DNA of 64,000 nt from Fennellomyces sp. T-0311 (Eukaryota > Mucoromycota > Mucoromycetes > Mucorales > Lichtheimiaceae), in the NCBI GenBank assembly GCA_025266875.1, contig JALLLT010000001.1, positions 992,001-1,056,000 on the forward strand. The letters run 5' to 3'. Positions 32,388-44,711 of the stretch are shown here, in pieces. Below the pieces are notes generated by a model. That model searched no databases, had not been told where the DNA came from, and saw only the letters and a program-made list of their open reading frames with translations. Numbering within the stretch: the first letter of the stretch is position 1; every line of letters begins with the position of its first letter. A program made the position numbers and the translations under genes.

Positions 32388-33663
32388 GGTGAAAGAAACA
32401 AGGCAAGAGAAAAGAGTGGGGAGTTTAAGAAAGAAAAAGTAGAGAGTAAGAAAGAGAGGGTATAATCACACGGGTTCCTATCGTTATCGACTTTATATTT
32501 TATCTGTATTTTTCCCCATCCACAGAAGAGAGGGACGTCGTCGCGGATAGAACTCCGGTGACGGTAACTTCCCGCTCAGCTAAGAAAACTTTAATATTGA
32601 TCTATCAAATGCTGGGATCCACTCTTCTATTGGTTGCACTGGTATGATCTTCAAGCACGCTATGTCGTTTTCAATGTAAATTACGTTCACGGAAAGAAAT
32701 TTTTGTCGAAAATTTTTTTGCTTGCGAGAATCACTAGAAACAAGTAGAGCAGTAACGGTGACACAAAGATGATCTGGCTTCGTGGGGACCAAGGTTCAAT
32801 GGTGCGCTCTGACGAAAAAAATAATAATAAAAAGTAGTATTATATCTCAGTGCCGAACATCCGACTAAAGCGATTTAAGATGATGCATATATATTCTCGC
32901 TACTCTAAAATAGGTTGCACCCGATTCGATCATGACAACCGAACAGAGCACCTGTGTCATGCATTGGTAATACTGTGTGACGCTGATACCTGGGCCATTC
33001 ATTATATTACATCCTGCTTTGTAGATATTTTCCGTGTGATCGAGTCCCAAGAGCCAGAAGAACACATAAATAGGAGATATGAATCGTCATACAACCATTT
33101 CATGAACTCTATTTATTTTCCTTTGAAAAATCTTGCTTACAACAAGATCAATCCAGATTAATTGCGATTGCTATAACCTAGCAATTGACAGCACCGTCCA
33201 ATTTCCGAATCAGTCCAACAGCTTGGAGTGCAGCCCTGATTTTTCTTTGGTAGTTGCTATCTACTAGAAGGCAACTGTTGCCAGGGGTGCATTACGTTTT
33301 TGCTATGCAACGAAGTACTTTCGAGATGCCCTGAAGAGCAAGGACACTCTTGTCCGGGGCCAAGATCACAAGAAATGCAGGTGTGTAGGAGAGCGAGGGA
33401 GAGAAGCTCGGTAGCGGGGGTAATTATATATTTTTTTTACTCTTTTTTGACTCCTGTAACACCAGACTTTTGTAATATTGTTGGGTATTGTGTTGTGTGC
33501 GTGCGCCTGTGCTGCGTATGTGTGTTTTTTGTGTGCTTTTCGCTCCCTCATCAATCCGAGATCTCCTGCTTCCCCTTCATCGCTTCCACCGGCCAATGGC
33601 ATTCGCTCACTTAACATTTACACAATAAAGCAAGCAGGTCCCTCCCTTTCTTTTTCAATATAT
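32388..33663. other. Divergent promoter region, OPT and DHHC genes
   Basis: A 1.3-kb spacer between divergent genes. Open frames here (such as 32850-33161) show no family features. A 5' leader of the DHHC gene rich in T and C (33430-33660) is visible. The DHHC coding frame is open upstream to 33478 without family similarity. Confidence 0.5.
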
Positions 33664-35535
33664 ATGATTCTACGAATACCCTTCACACGGTCGGCATACA
33701 CAGGAAATACCACCCCACCATGGGAGCATAATGACTGGTTCCGATCGAACGGTTACGAATTACCTCTCGATACCTATCTCATGCTGCAATGGATCGCAGG
33801 CTTAACGGTCGATGTCGGCTTCTTTGGCTTCTTGTATTACTTTATCAATGGTCAACCCATTGCAGACACCACAAATGAACTTGTTACCGCTTGGAATCCG
33901 GAAGCCGAGGCAGGCGAAGCAGTGACTTGGCCATGGTCGGCCTGGAGCTGGAAAATATCCTTTTTATATATATTCTTACAAATCGGAACTCAATTGTATA
34001 TCAGTTTCCTTGACGATAGCCCAAGTACATCATGGTAGTGTTCAGTATCGGTGTCAAAGCCCTCAGCATCATTACGTCATTCATTCCTACCGAAGAACCG
34101 ATCGTAGCCACCCAGCGGGATGAAGTTCCTCGAAGCAAAACCTATGTCCGCAAGTATGGAATCCCGGTGGTGGATTCGGTAACGGGTATCTGCGGCATAT
34201 GTCGCATTAAAGTGTAAGTGTTAAGGAGAGAGAAAATAGTGTGTGGATAGTGTGTAACCGCTCTCCTGACAGACCACGATCGACGCGCCATTGTAAATTG
34301 TGCAACAAGTGTGTCGCCGGGATGGATCATCACTGCCGTTGGCTTAATTGCTGCATAGGCCAACGCAATTACCGGTAACCGCCAAAAAGGAGGAGAAAAA
34401 CAGGGCATTTCATTAATGGCTTCACTGGCTGTAGGCTTTTTATGGTGCTAATCACGCACACCTTTTTGGCGCTGGTCTGGTACTCCAGTGTCACCATCTT
34501 TACACTATGGTCAAGTATATACCAAAAGAATGTCTTTGCTGGACAGGGTATGTTGCTGCATCAAAAGGGAGTGGCAGGTGGACTGAGGCATTTATACGGT
34601 ATAGCTTGGGAACTTTTCCATCCGAACTATGCGCTGAAAGCGGAATCAACCGATGCTAGTACCACCGTTAGTCGCACATACTACTTCAGTGTTATCAGTG
34701 TGGTAATTCTAACAGGGCTATCCCTCGTTGGCACGGTTGCCATGCTGCGGTTGCTCTGTTTCCACATTCGACTAGGTAAGCCATTTATCAAGACTCGGAC
34801 AACTGGCACTGACAGCATAAAACAGCTTGCATGAACACAACCACGGTGGAATACATCAACCGAATGAGCAATTATCGCTCATTGTACGACGACACCGACG
34901 ATGAGGATGACTATTCTGATGATTACTATGACGACTTCTCCGAGCCTGATTCAGAGATAGAGGATGACGAGTGGCGATCAGCTGTGTCTTCAACCAACAA
35001 ACCTGCAGCATCGATGATGCCCAGCCAGTACATTGTACAGAGCTGGCGGGTTTTCCGAAAATTGGGACGGCCATGGCGACGTCTAGTACGGCGTTATCTA
35101 CCAGGCTATAATCGCTATCAACAACTTCACCGTCGAAGGTCTCGACAAAGTAGCACAAGCTTCTTTTGGTACGCACTATCGTTTATACTGTGCAGCGATA
35201 CAAAACGCAAAAGACCGCGGAGGCACCCTGCAGCAACGACTGTGCGGCACCGGGATGTTCACATGGAAGAGATCTTGGCGACACAGACGATTCGGCCGAC
35301 GCTGACGCTGGATGAGGACGGACCTGATTATAACGATGATATGGGTTTGGATACATCCATATTGGACGAAAAGTTCACACCGCCAATGAACAAGCGCCTC
35401 AGCAAGAATAAAGCGGCGCGGATATTGGACATTACAGATGAGGAGGCTGTACGTTACCAGCAGTCGCATCAGGATCAGCGGGTATTGCTGCAAGAGCGGA
35501 AACAGCAGGAGAAGACGGATGACAATATTGTTTAA
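33664..35535 (+). CDS. DHHC palmitoyltransferase (protein S-acyltransferase)
   Basis: Five exons (33664-33995, 34046-34213, 34273-34374, 34435-34775, 34826-35535) give 550 residues. Two transmembrane helices ([33 protein letters not shown] into [12 protein letters not shown]) precede the cysteine-rich domain [16 protein letters not shown], then [16 protein letters not shown]. Two more helices follow ([27 protein letters not shown]), then the family TTxE-type motif [10 protein letters not shown]. The catalytic Cys is that of DHHC; the enzyme transfers palmitate to cytosolic cysteines of membrane-associated proteins. The long tail (about 200 residues) is acidic then basic and disordered. The first intron (33996-34045) is 50 nt and was placed by frame and helix continuity. 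The substrate is unknown. Confidence 0.93.
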
Positions 35536-35832
35536 TAATAAATATATAATGCATTACATATAAAAACATATCGAGTTTCGTAGATCAGCAAGTGGGCAAG
35601 CGTCTTTTTCGCTGGTGATAGAGTAATTTTGCACAGTTACGGTAGTTGCAAATGACTTCTTTGAACATGTTTAGCTGTTGCGGTATTTAGAGGTGTCACA
35701 CATACATCAAACGGGTGTTCCAGATGAATATAAGCGGCGGATACTCAAACATTTCCCTCTCTTTTTTTCTTTTCTTTTTCCCCTACACTCTCCGGCTCTC
35801 TTTCTCCTCGTCATTATCCTTTTTCTCTGGTA
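35536..35832. other. Promoter of arrestin-like gene
   Basis: A CT-rich tract (35755-35828) runs directly up to the ATG at 35833, as in many fungal promoters. No gene is seen. Confidence 0.5.
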
Positions 35833-36879
35833 ATGATATCGTCGCTTTCAATTGATCTGGACGAAACATGCTTTACACTCTGTGACAAACCGACACCGAT
35901 TGCTGGCATTTTACGCGCGCAGTGCGACGAGGATATGCGCGCAGTTTACAGCCAATTACATTTCGTTGGGCATGAACACGTGGGCTCAAGAAATGAACAA
36001 GATGAATACAGCGTTTTATTCAAAGATCAACATACTGTCGACAAGTGGACGTACGATGCCCAAGATAACTGCTACGTAGCTCCTTTCCTGTTTCATGTAC
36101 CCGGTTGTTTGCCGCCCACGGTGTCGCTGCTGACAAACAAATCATCATCCGCCATCGAATACCACATCAGCGCAACGCTACCTGCATATGGGATCCGTGC
36201 CACCCGTCCGGTTGAATTCTTCCGTTCTTGCGACTTGCTCCGTCGCCAGCCGAGGATTTATTGGGGTACAACGAACACGAGACGTTGGCGATACGAACTC
36301 GAAGTCCCCGCTACCATTCCTATCGATAACGCATCTGCCTTGTCTGTCAGGATCCGCTCTTCCTGGAAAACGGTGAATCAGTCCAAACTGGAATCTTGTC
36401 TCGTTGCATGTCAGCTGCTCGAGACGCTTGAAACCAAACATCATCCCACGGGGTATTTAAGCTTTGAAGCGCGAAAAAAGAAAACGAAAAGAATCCGTTT
36501 AACTCACATATAGTCCTTTTCGCTCTTTAGATATACCGAATCACGCATGACAGCTACACATGTATTGATGACACCTTCTCAGTCGTGGAATCAGCCTTGT
36601 CGCTTACCTATTTCGTTTCCGTCGGACGCGCGGCAGCCGCATCCAAATGTCTCAACCGAACTTATCAAAATCCGACACACTCTTTGTGTCACACTTGCTT
36701 TTAGCAGCACACAGGGACACAACGACAAGCTGCAATTCCGGATCCCCGTCGATTTGGTGCATACAATGGAACCCAAAGTACCGAAGCATGTGTCTAGACC
36801 CTCCTCCTCGTTCTATTATTACACAGACAGCAGCGATGATTGCGAAAGCAAGGACAGCGCCGTATTCCTATCCTGCTGA
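35833..36879 (+). CDS. Arrestin-fold protein (alpha-arrestin-like)
   Basis: Two exons (35833-36452, 36531-36879) give 322 residues. Residues 1-165 read as an arrestin N-domain: SIDLDETCFTLCDKPTPIAG, then a beta-rich region with FLFHVPGCLPPTVSL and SAIEYHISATLP. The C-domain follows, with HPNVSTELIKIRHTLCVTLAF and LQFRIPVDLV, which are typical of the arrestin C strand order. Alpha-arrestins act as adaptors that bring ubiquitin ligases to membrane cargo. No PPxY motif for a Rsp5-type ligase is visible and the tail after the fold is short, so it may be a divergent or partner-dependent member. The intron was placed by frame (gg/a), joining HHPTG to YTESRM. Confidence 0.85.
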
Positions 36880-38516
36880 ATAAGAAAATAACAACATATC
36901 CCAGTGGCGAAAAAACAACATCAAGTCTATCTACCCTCCGCCCCATTCAAGCGATTCCCTTTTACTATTATCCACTGTACATAGATTAGTTGCATTTTAT
37001 TCCTCGTCCCATTCACTGTACAAACACTTATGTATGCAATTCATTTGGTTATTTACCATAATCTTGTAATATTACTACTTTATAATTGCAGAAAAATACG
37101 TTGTTGTATATGGTAAGTTTGTTACTTGATCTTGGCTTTAATTAGAAAGGCACACGGTTGATCAAAATGAATATTTGGGATCACGCGATCTTCCAAACAA
37201 GTATTCATTGTGTCCTATAAACTGTTCAAGGTTGAAGCCCAGTTGTTCAGTTCATTTGGCTTTCTCTTCGTAAAAAGTACGCCAAGATAACCTACCGACC
37301 CGTCCGATTAGCCTTGGGCATAAACGGAAATAGCGCGTCCTTCCGAATTAGCCCTCATTTTTTGAACGTAACATTAGTAAAAAGCAAGTACTAAAAAAAT
37401 ACTTGTTCTTCTTGGAACACTCAGGGACATTTGCTATCAACAACCATGAAACTCGAATTATAGCAACTGCGTCTTTCCATAAACAAATACGCTGTCGACA
37501 ATGCTATCGTGAGAAATACGCCGGAATTGGATTCCATCGATCTAATCGTATAAGCATGCGCTTTGTTGCTTATTCGTTCTATTAGCGATGGCCATGCTAA
37601 GCTGTTGCCTTGTGTATAAGTCGCAATGACAGTTGGTATCCGTAGATCTGATATATATTTAGATAAAGCTACTGGGAGATATTGTTTTCGATCGAAATAA
37701 TGTGAGTATACAAACAATATCGACGAATTTTCTTCCTGCCATACCTTGTATCTGGATCGGCGGGGACTTGGAAATCCTCCTGTTAACTCACCGTGGATCG
37801 GCAATAAGATCGCCTTGTTTCGGGGAAATGTAATAAAAAGGTACCGAAACACAAATACGTATCAAACTGTTTGTATAATTAGCGCACTAAAGTACACTGT
37901 ATATCATGCACAGACGAATAGAATGTTTTACTAGCCATATTCTTCTTTAGGAATGGTATGTGAACTGTAATACGTACGTAGCCAAAAAGATGCACAGATC
38001 GTTTCAACCGCGACTGCTTCTTCATGATGAATACTTGAATTAAAATGATATACTAGTTTTTCTCTTGCTAAGTACAACAATTTCGTATTACATATGACTG
38101 GTTCAAGCTGTTTGATCTCAACAATTGAGATGATTAGCAGATCCAGATACTCCCATGACATGTAGAGAAACTTTAACCACGTAGGAACATGGCCCAAAGA
38201 CGCCAAACTTGTTGCGATAGTGTATTACCCGCGTACCTGAAACTCACGTTGGCTTCTTCCTTTGGAAACATACAGGTTTTCTATTTCGTCTTAAATCTTC
38301 TAATGCTATTTGGTTCTATATTAGTTTCAGCCTTTATTTACGTCTTTACGATTCTGATCCTTCCGTAGCAAAACGAGGCTTGGAAAAATAAAGTGCAGTT
38401 GGCAGGTTACACAGCCGTTGCTAGTTTGCCATGCACAAGAATCAGTCTTTTTTCTTTGTAAACTTTTACCCAACAGATCACCATCTGGTAAATCAACGAT
38501 ATCCCTGAAGCAAACA
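36880..38516. other. Gene-poor region, 1.6 kb
   Basis: No supported gene. A 143-codon minus frame (37421-37852) lacks recognisable features. A small hairpin (AAGTA at 37386, TACTT at 37400) lies inside. The last 200 bp before 38517 would hold the promoter of the next gene. Confidence 0.45.
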
Positions 38517-39447
38517 ATGCCCGCGAGTAAAGTACTGTGCTGCATTCCAGTGCGTGTGGGTGCTCTCGCCATTGCCTGTGTTCTCTGTGTAAGTGCTGTT
38601 CATCGTTCTGTTCTCAATGACACCATTTCAAACCGTCAAATGACAGATGCTCTATCTTGCTCTTGCCATTGCTTTGCTTGTTCAACGCCAAGGTAACTGT
38701 ACAAACTGTATTTCCAAGAAAGAAAGCTGACGGTATTTTCGATAGGAATGAAAGATTGGGCTACCTTGGTACAAGCAGTCGATGTCCCACTCACGGCAGG
38801 TGCTTTTGATGGCGTGTTTGCTGGCATGATTACGATCGTTATTGTATATACACTAGTATCTGCCTACGGAATTGCCGCTATTGTGTTGGTAAGTTAGGAA
38901 TGATGCTTACGGTTGCGAGATCAAGATATTCAATTTCCTACAGCAAAAGCGAAAACTGGTTAAAATATACCATGTTGCCAATTGGTTCTTTGTCCTGTTG
39001 ATCATGACTATATCCTTAGCCTACTGGTTCTACTTTAAGGTCAAACGTGATGTATACGTCAATGACTGCCAGGATTTAAGAAACAATGGTGTGATGCCCA
39101 ACGGCGATATCTACAAACCCGTCGTGGTTCCTGGAAAAAACATGATCGCCGGTGGAAGCGATAAGAGCTATTGCATTAACCTAATCCATACACTTGTTAT
39201 CGTTTCGGGCGTTGTTGTTTTCATCGGGAACTTTATACATGTAAGCACTGCGGCCAAAAGACTATAGCGCCGATAACACTGATGGATTCTTCCCCTACGT
39301 GTACAGCTGTACTTTGCTAGTTGCATCGGAACATACGCGTCGAGCTTAAACTGGGAGTATCTGCACCAGCGATTGCAAACACAAGATATCGACGAGCTTG
39401 CCGACCGCAAGCCAAGCACCGATATTCTCACTACACGAGCAGACTAA
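38517..39447 (+). CDS. Four-helix membrane protein, unknown
   Basis: Five exons (38517-38588, 38647-38692, 38746-38888, 38944-39240, 39307-39447) join in frame to 232 residues. Four hydrophobic segments are seen: VGALAIACVLCMLYLALAIA, AGMITIVIVYTLVSAYGIAA, WFFVLLIMTISLAYWFYF and LVIVSGVVVFIGNFIHLYFA. A polar loop of about 50 residues with two Cys (DCQDLRNNG and SYCINL) lies between helices three and four, as in a tetraspan topology with an extracytosolic loop. The tail is short and acidic. I recognise no named family. Exon 2 is 46 nt; the splice model rests on frame and helix continuity. Confidence 0.75.
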
Positions 39448-39556
39448 TCGTTTTTGTAAATAGGCTGTAAATTGTTTACTTTTGAATATATCACACACAA
39501 AGAAAAGGGTAGTCATGGTCTATACAGTACGGGTGTTCTATGAGGTTGGTTTGTTC

Positions 39557-40660
39557 TTAGTTGCCTTGGGCAGCCTTTTGGACTTCGCTTGCAAAGTCAT
39601 TCTCCTTCTTTTCAATGCCTTCACCGACTTCCCATCGAACATAGCCGGCGATCACGGCGCCGTCTTGAATGCCAGCATCCTGCGCAGCCTTTGAAACGTG
39701 TTGGGCAACGGTCAGATCAGGGTTCAAAAGGTAGGGTTGCTGAGTCAAGACAGATTCAGAGATATACTGCTTTTGATCCGCCTGAGCATTCAATTCATCC
39801 GCTGGCACATCCTCAGCATTCAAGTAGCTTGGCTTGAATCCGACAGCTTGACGCGCCACCTGTCGTGCAACCTTGGAAAGGGCGGTGACCGTGGTCTCGT
39901 TCAAGCTCGATACCTTGAGTGGTTGCAGAGCTGCCAAACCTCCGATCTTTCCGGTTGCAGCATCACCACCGTGCACGTAACCAGCCGTAGCACCATCAGT
40001 CACAGCAATTGCCGCACGACGCAAAGTAATGTTCTCTCCCAACTTGCCGATCGTCTCCACAATGATCTCCTGAACTGTCTTACCGCTCATCACATCTGGA
40101 TCCTCGGCCGCCTGTTCGGGATGCGGCATCAACGGTGACTGTAACAAGCTTTCGATAGGAATTTGTTCGACGGCAGCACCCGATGGATCATGCAAAAGCA
40201 ACGATGTTGCGGCAATACGCGAAGCCAAGTTTTTGAATACATCGTTACGCGACACAAAATCAGTTTCACAGTTGAGCTTTGTAAGAAGGCCTGTTTAAGT
40301 GATCCTTTGCTTAAATTATGCGCGTTCCGAGTTTGTTACCTCAATAATCGTGCTTCTGCTCTGTGAACCCTCAGCACTGACGGACGCAATGCTAATAAGA
40401 CCTTCACCGGCAGTACGACCAGCAACCTTTTGGGCCTTCTTGGCACCGGCGACTTGGGCGTCTTGTTCAAGCCATTCCAACGCCTTTTGGTAATCGTTAC
40501 CGTTCTTGACAAGTGCTTCCTTTGCCTTTGTCATGGAAACCTCAGTCTCTTGACGCAGCTGCTTTAGCAGCTTAATGTCGGGCTTGATAGTGGAAGCAGC
40601 AGCATAGTTGCGGCAGAACACACGCCGTGCCTGGAATGTCAATGGTGTCCAGCGGTTCAT
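39557..40660 (-). CDS. Mitochondrial translation elongation factor Ts
   Basis: Two exons (40340-40660, 39557-40276) give 346 residues. A mitochondrial presequence (MNRWTPLTFQARRVFCRNYA) is followed by the UBA-like domain (IKLLKQLRQETEVSMTKAKE), the signature EALVKNGNDYQKALEWL, and after the intron LNCETDFVSRNDVFKNLA, which carries the TDFV motif that contacts EF-Tu. The two dimerisation-type core subdomains follow. It regenerates EF-Tu-GTP in the mitochondrial matrix. It is divergently transcribed from eL30, with only 232 bp between the start codons. Confidence 0.96.
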
Positions 40661-40892
40661 TGTTGTAAAAAAAAGTCAGCAGGTAACCCCGGAGCAACGA
40701 CGGTTAGGTTGTCAAAGAGGAAGCTCCGCGCATTGGGTGGCTTTGCCCAAAATTTTTCTTTTTACAGGCAGACGAGCACGTCCAAAGACCTTCCTCTTTT
40801 TTTCCTTCTCTGCATTATAATCGGTAAAATGACTGATTCAGTTTTACGCAACTGGTCATCGATTAACATTGGATTGCAAAAAACAGTGAGAC
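40661..40892. promoter_or_regulatory. Shared divergent promoter, EF-Ts and eL30
   Basis: The 232-bp gap between start codons must hold both promoters and both 5' leaders. A pyrimidine-rich stretch (40784-40812), typical of fungal ribosomal protein promoters, lies on the eL30 side. Confidence 0.55.
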
Positions 40893-41420
40893 ATGGCTCC
40901 TGCTAACAAGTTGAAGAAGAACTCCGAGAACATCAACTCGCGCCTCCAGCTTGTCACCAAGTCTGGCAAGTACACCTTGGGTTACAAGTCGACCTTGAAG
41001 ACTCTTCGTCAGGGAAAGTGTAAGTAATCGAATTGGGAAAGACTACTTGGGGGACAGGAGCCCATGAGAGACAGACAAGTAGTCGCCCTGGGTTGTGCGG
41101 GCTGAGATCGTCCCCCCTCTCGTTTGCTAACTATTATTTTTTTTTTTGTTATTTTAAATAGCCAAGTTGATCATTATCGCCGGTAACTGCCCTCCTCTTC
41201 GCAAGTCTGAGCTTGAGTACTACGCCATGTTGTCCAAGACCGGTGTCCACCACTACAACGGCAGTATGTCGTCTTTTTTTGGAGTTACCTGATCGAATAT
41301 GTACTCAAAAAATTTTTTATAGACAACATCGACCTCGGTACTGCCTGCGGTAAGCTTTTCCGCACCACCGTTCTCTCGATCACCGATGCTGGTGACTCCG
41401 ATATCTTGAACACCCAATAA
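40893..41420 (+). CDS. RPL30: Ribosomal protein eL30
   Basis: Three exons (40893-41019, 41162-41263, 41323-41420) give 108 residues, normal for eL30. It starts [18 protein letters not shown], has [37 protein letters not shown] and [20 protein letters not shown], all family hallmarks. It is a 60S subunit protein of the L7Ae-like fold. Intron 1 (142 nt) is one of the longer introns here; in yeast, eL30 binds its own pre-mRNA to control splicing, but I did not find a clear kink-turn that would support this here. Confidence 0.98.
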
Positions 41421-41635
41421 GTGCACGGTTAAGCATGTCTGGACACTTTTAGCAATAAAAGAGGCATTGTATGATCTACTTGGACACTTTTTATTTCGTT
41501 TATCGAATGCTGTTGGAATCAATGAAAGTTGCTGTGATTTTTAGATTAACGGTACTAAGATATAGTACCTAAGTTGCTATGGCAACTATTTGACAGAATC
41601 TTCAATAGCTCTCTTCCAAGCAACAAGCCAAGCTT

Positions 41636-43733
41636 TTATGTTATAAAATGATGGGCGTTAGATAAAACTTTCCTATACAAATACTTTGTTGCTTTATCGT
41701 TTACTCCACTGCAATGTATAATGCTGACATCCCGAAGTGTGCTTGAAGCATTATCTGCTAATGCACGTACACCAGAAGATGTTATTCCACCCATGTCGCA
41801 AAGGTATAGCGCTCGCAATCCATCAATTTTCGCTATTTGAACGATCATATCATTGTTGATTTCATCTAATTCTCTCAGTCGAATCGTTTCCAATTGCGGG
41901 AGTCGATGTAGCTGCTCTATAAAAGCGACAATGCCTTTATATGTTGTGCTTTCCAAGGCTTCGATCAAGTCAATCCTTCGTAGCGTTGTTATATTTGCAA
42001 GTGAGGTCAGGACTTTGTCTGTAATGACACCTTCTTCGCACTCCAACAGCGAAATGGATTGTAACGCGCAACTTTGATACTGGCTTGCACAGTGATCAAA
42101 GAACAGCTGGAAGTCTTGCGAGTTCATATCAAATTCGATTAAGGAGAGATCTCGTAGTCTTGCACGTGTTTCCAAACACATGAGAAAGTGATCAGGCGCT
42201 CTTGAGGCGCGAAAATTGAGAGATACGACTTCCAGCATGGGGCTTTGTCGTATTATTGACTCTGCAGTCCCGAATCGGCCTTCGTTAATGCGTAAGCGTA
42301 ATGTCGTCAGCTGGCTCAATCCAAAGCGTAGTTGCTGATCGTCTACAGTATCGTACAGCTTAAGTCCCAGCATCCTCAGCGTATCCTTGCTCTTATTCAG
42401 GGTAGACAAGCAATCCCGCATAGGTGTGTCACTGTACGTGTTGAAATTCAATGTATATAGCCCGGGCGGATGTGGACTGTCATAAGCATCATCAGGGCCC
42501 CAGTGTGGTGGATCTTCGTAAGAATTGGCGTTGAGGTACCGGAGTAATGGACAACAGCGATCAATCAGGTCTAGAATATCTGCATTGATGTCTATTGCAG
42601 CTAGCGCCTCTAGCCGTGGACAATGTGATAGCAAATCTTCCAGTATATCCTCGTCGTTCTCTGATTGAAGATAAAGTCGTCTCAGCCGGTAACCACTCGG
42701 AGGTGGTGATTGCAGTGGTTGAAATGTAATGTCATGACTATTGCTTAGGTGGAAGTATTCCAGATTCGGGCACAAGGATAGGACTGTGCCTAGTGTGTCC
42801 TTGGTTAAGTTCCACGAGACCGTAAGCTTCGTCAAGTTATCCCGGAACAAACGTATCAGAGACATGTACACTGTGATGTCTTGAAGCGGTATTTCATTGC
42901 TCTCTACAGATTGCTGCGTAAGGTTACTGGTTGTAGCAAATGCACTTCCTTTATCTACCTATTTCCAATGACTTTATTGACGAGAGTTTACCGTCTTCTG
43001 CCAAGGCGATCAGATACTCTAGGTTGGCATTTGTCGCAGTACTTATTGTGAGGTTTTGAACTTGATTGCTGATAAATCGTATCACCTGACCCGCAGCATT
43101 ACTACACGGTTTATATGCCTTTTTGATGAAGACAGACTTCCATAACGTTGAGCATCGGTATAGCAAGCAATCTCGCCAACTTTTTGAGATCTGGAGACAG
43201 TTGGTAAGCGTAAGGTCTCGGCCATGGGCTGCCTGGGCAAAGATGGTTTCAAGGATTTCAGTTGGTAGCCTTGCAACAAAGTCCACGCCTTGATCCAACC
43301 GCTGCTTGGCTCGTTCACGCCCTTCGTAAAGCAAAGCCCATTCGGACGGAACCAAGGCGCATAAACCTCGTTCATAAATATCAATAGCGAGTTGTTGTTT
43401 GCCCTGGTTGGCGTAGACCTGGCCTGCCGTAAGGTAACCGTCTACACGCGTTGGGTCACTCTCCATAACCTTTAGCGCGTCAGCGACGGCGTCTGCACTC
43501 CTTGACTTCTTCTCCAGTAGATTAGCACGCGCAATAAGTAGAGACGTACGCGCATCGTCAAAGCAATCAAGTGCAGTGGTTAATCGAGTGATCGCATCGT
43601 CATCATTGCTTGCGGTAGTGCATTGTTGAAGTAACAAGTCAACCAAGCTATACACAGCGCCAAGATGCTCTTCGTGATTAGATCGTTTGGCAGGTTCGCT
43701 TCGAGATTCAATCGCTGAGAGTCGTCGCTTCAT
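41636..43733 (-). CDS. TPR / F-box / LRR protein, Pof3/Dia2-like
   Basis: Two exons (42959-43733, 41636-42903) give 680 residues. The N-terminal 30-150 are TPR-like helices (ARTSLLIARANLLEKKSRSA, VDGYLTAGQVYANQGKQQLA, IDIYERGLCAL). An F-box follows at about 165-215 (FVARLPTEILETIFAQAA, then NCLQISKSWRDCLLY). The C-terminal 430 residues are leucine-rich repeats (LTKLTVSWN, CPNLEYFHLSNS, LRALYLCDMGGITSSGVRAL). This TPR, F-box, LRR order is that of fission yeast Pof3 and budding yeast Dia2, SCF subunits that act at replication forks in genome stability. I infer the same role. The junction (ata g/ag agc) keeps frame. Confidence 0.88.
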
Positions 43734-44302
43734 GGCCAGAGAACGAAAGCCGCGATAATTTCAACAGGGCCAAAATATAATATTGGGACTAGTTGGATTT
43801 AATGCTATACTTGCAAATGAGGTACCTGCAGAACTGAGGGTTTATCATTAAAAAGACTGTAACGTGATGCTGTGCACTGAAATACGTATAGAACCTCTTG
43901 CGGCGTACTTCTCCAGTGTCATTATCCGAATAGAACATAACCATTTGGTATCCACAATTGCTTTTACGAACTGAAATGCTTTCCAGCGTCTGGGACAAGG
44001 TATCGTTCGAATGTCAAAGTGTTGTGCACATTTCTGACCACGGTGTACTTCTGATGTATAAGTCAAAACCTGTGAGGTATATAAATTGGTCTTCGCCAGT
44101 TCTTCTAACTTTGTCAAATTGTGTAAAACGTATCAAACCCATTTATAGCCATTACCACCCGAAAATCCCCTTTTCTTCCTTACATACGTTATTTCATACT
44201 TCTGCGAAGAGTAAGCCTATAGTCAGTCATTTCAATAAGAACCCCAACTCACAAGATAACTTCATTCCTTAATAAACAGCCGCTTATTTCTAAGAGCATC
44301 AG
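43734..44302. other. Upstream region of the Pof3-like gene
   Basis: No supported gene. Frames at 43848-44117 and 43958-44272 overlap on opposite strands and show no family features. Confidence 0.45.
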
Positions 44303-44606
44303 TCACGCCCAAATTACTTCGTGTCTGATGTCTTCCAGTGCAACCAAGTCGCACACGATGAGGTTGTCCCACGCACAGTTCTCCTGGTTTCTGTCTTTGT
44401 GGTAGATGTAGTGCTTGCTCTTACCAAACTCTTGCTTGTACGTAGAATGGGTACACAATGATTTCATCCAATTTGAAAGCAGCTCGCTTCTTGTCAACAC
44501 AAAGGAAATGGTAGCCCACAATTGTTTGCTTCATACGCTTCAATTGTTTGAGTTTTTCAGTAGTGAAAAATACGGGAGTGGTGATTGGCGGCATTGGAAG
44601 ATCCAT
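44303..44606 (-). pseudogene. Broken HNH-endonuclease-like ORF
   Basis: Two overlapping minus-strand frames make one sensible protein only if shifted by one base near 44455. Frame 1 starts at the ATG at 44606 and includes TIVGYHFLCVDKKRAAFKLD; the other frame continues STYKQEFGKSKHYIYHKDRN, then CAWDNLIVCDLVALEDIRHE, and ends at 44303. The HKDRNQENCAWDNL part resembles the His/Asn pattern of HNH-type nuclease folds. No intron long enough to be spliced fits between the frames, so either the gene is frameshifted or a base is wrong. The family assignment is tentative. Confidence 0.35.
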
Positions 44607-44711
44607 TTATGCCACTAGGGTTCTTCAGTGGAGTTTGTCGCGTGCACGTCTAAAGATCGCGTCAGTTGTAATCTGACGTGCTTTAATCGCATTCTCTTTC
44701 TCTCGCCAGTC

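Noticed and set aside
37421..37852. 143-codon minus-strand open frame
   Set aside because: No recognisable motif, no conserved composition and no promoter features.
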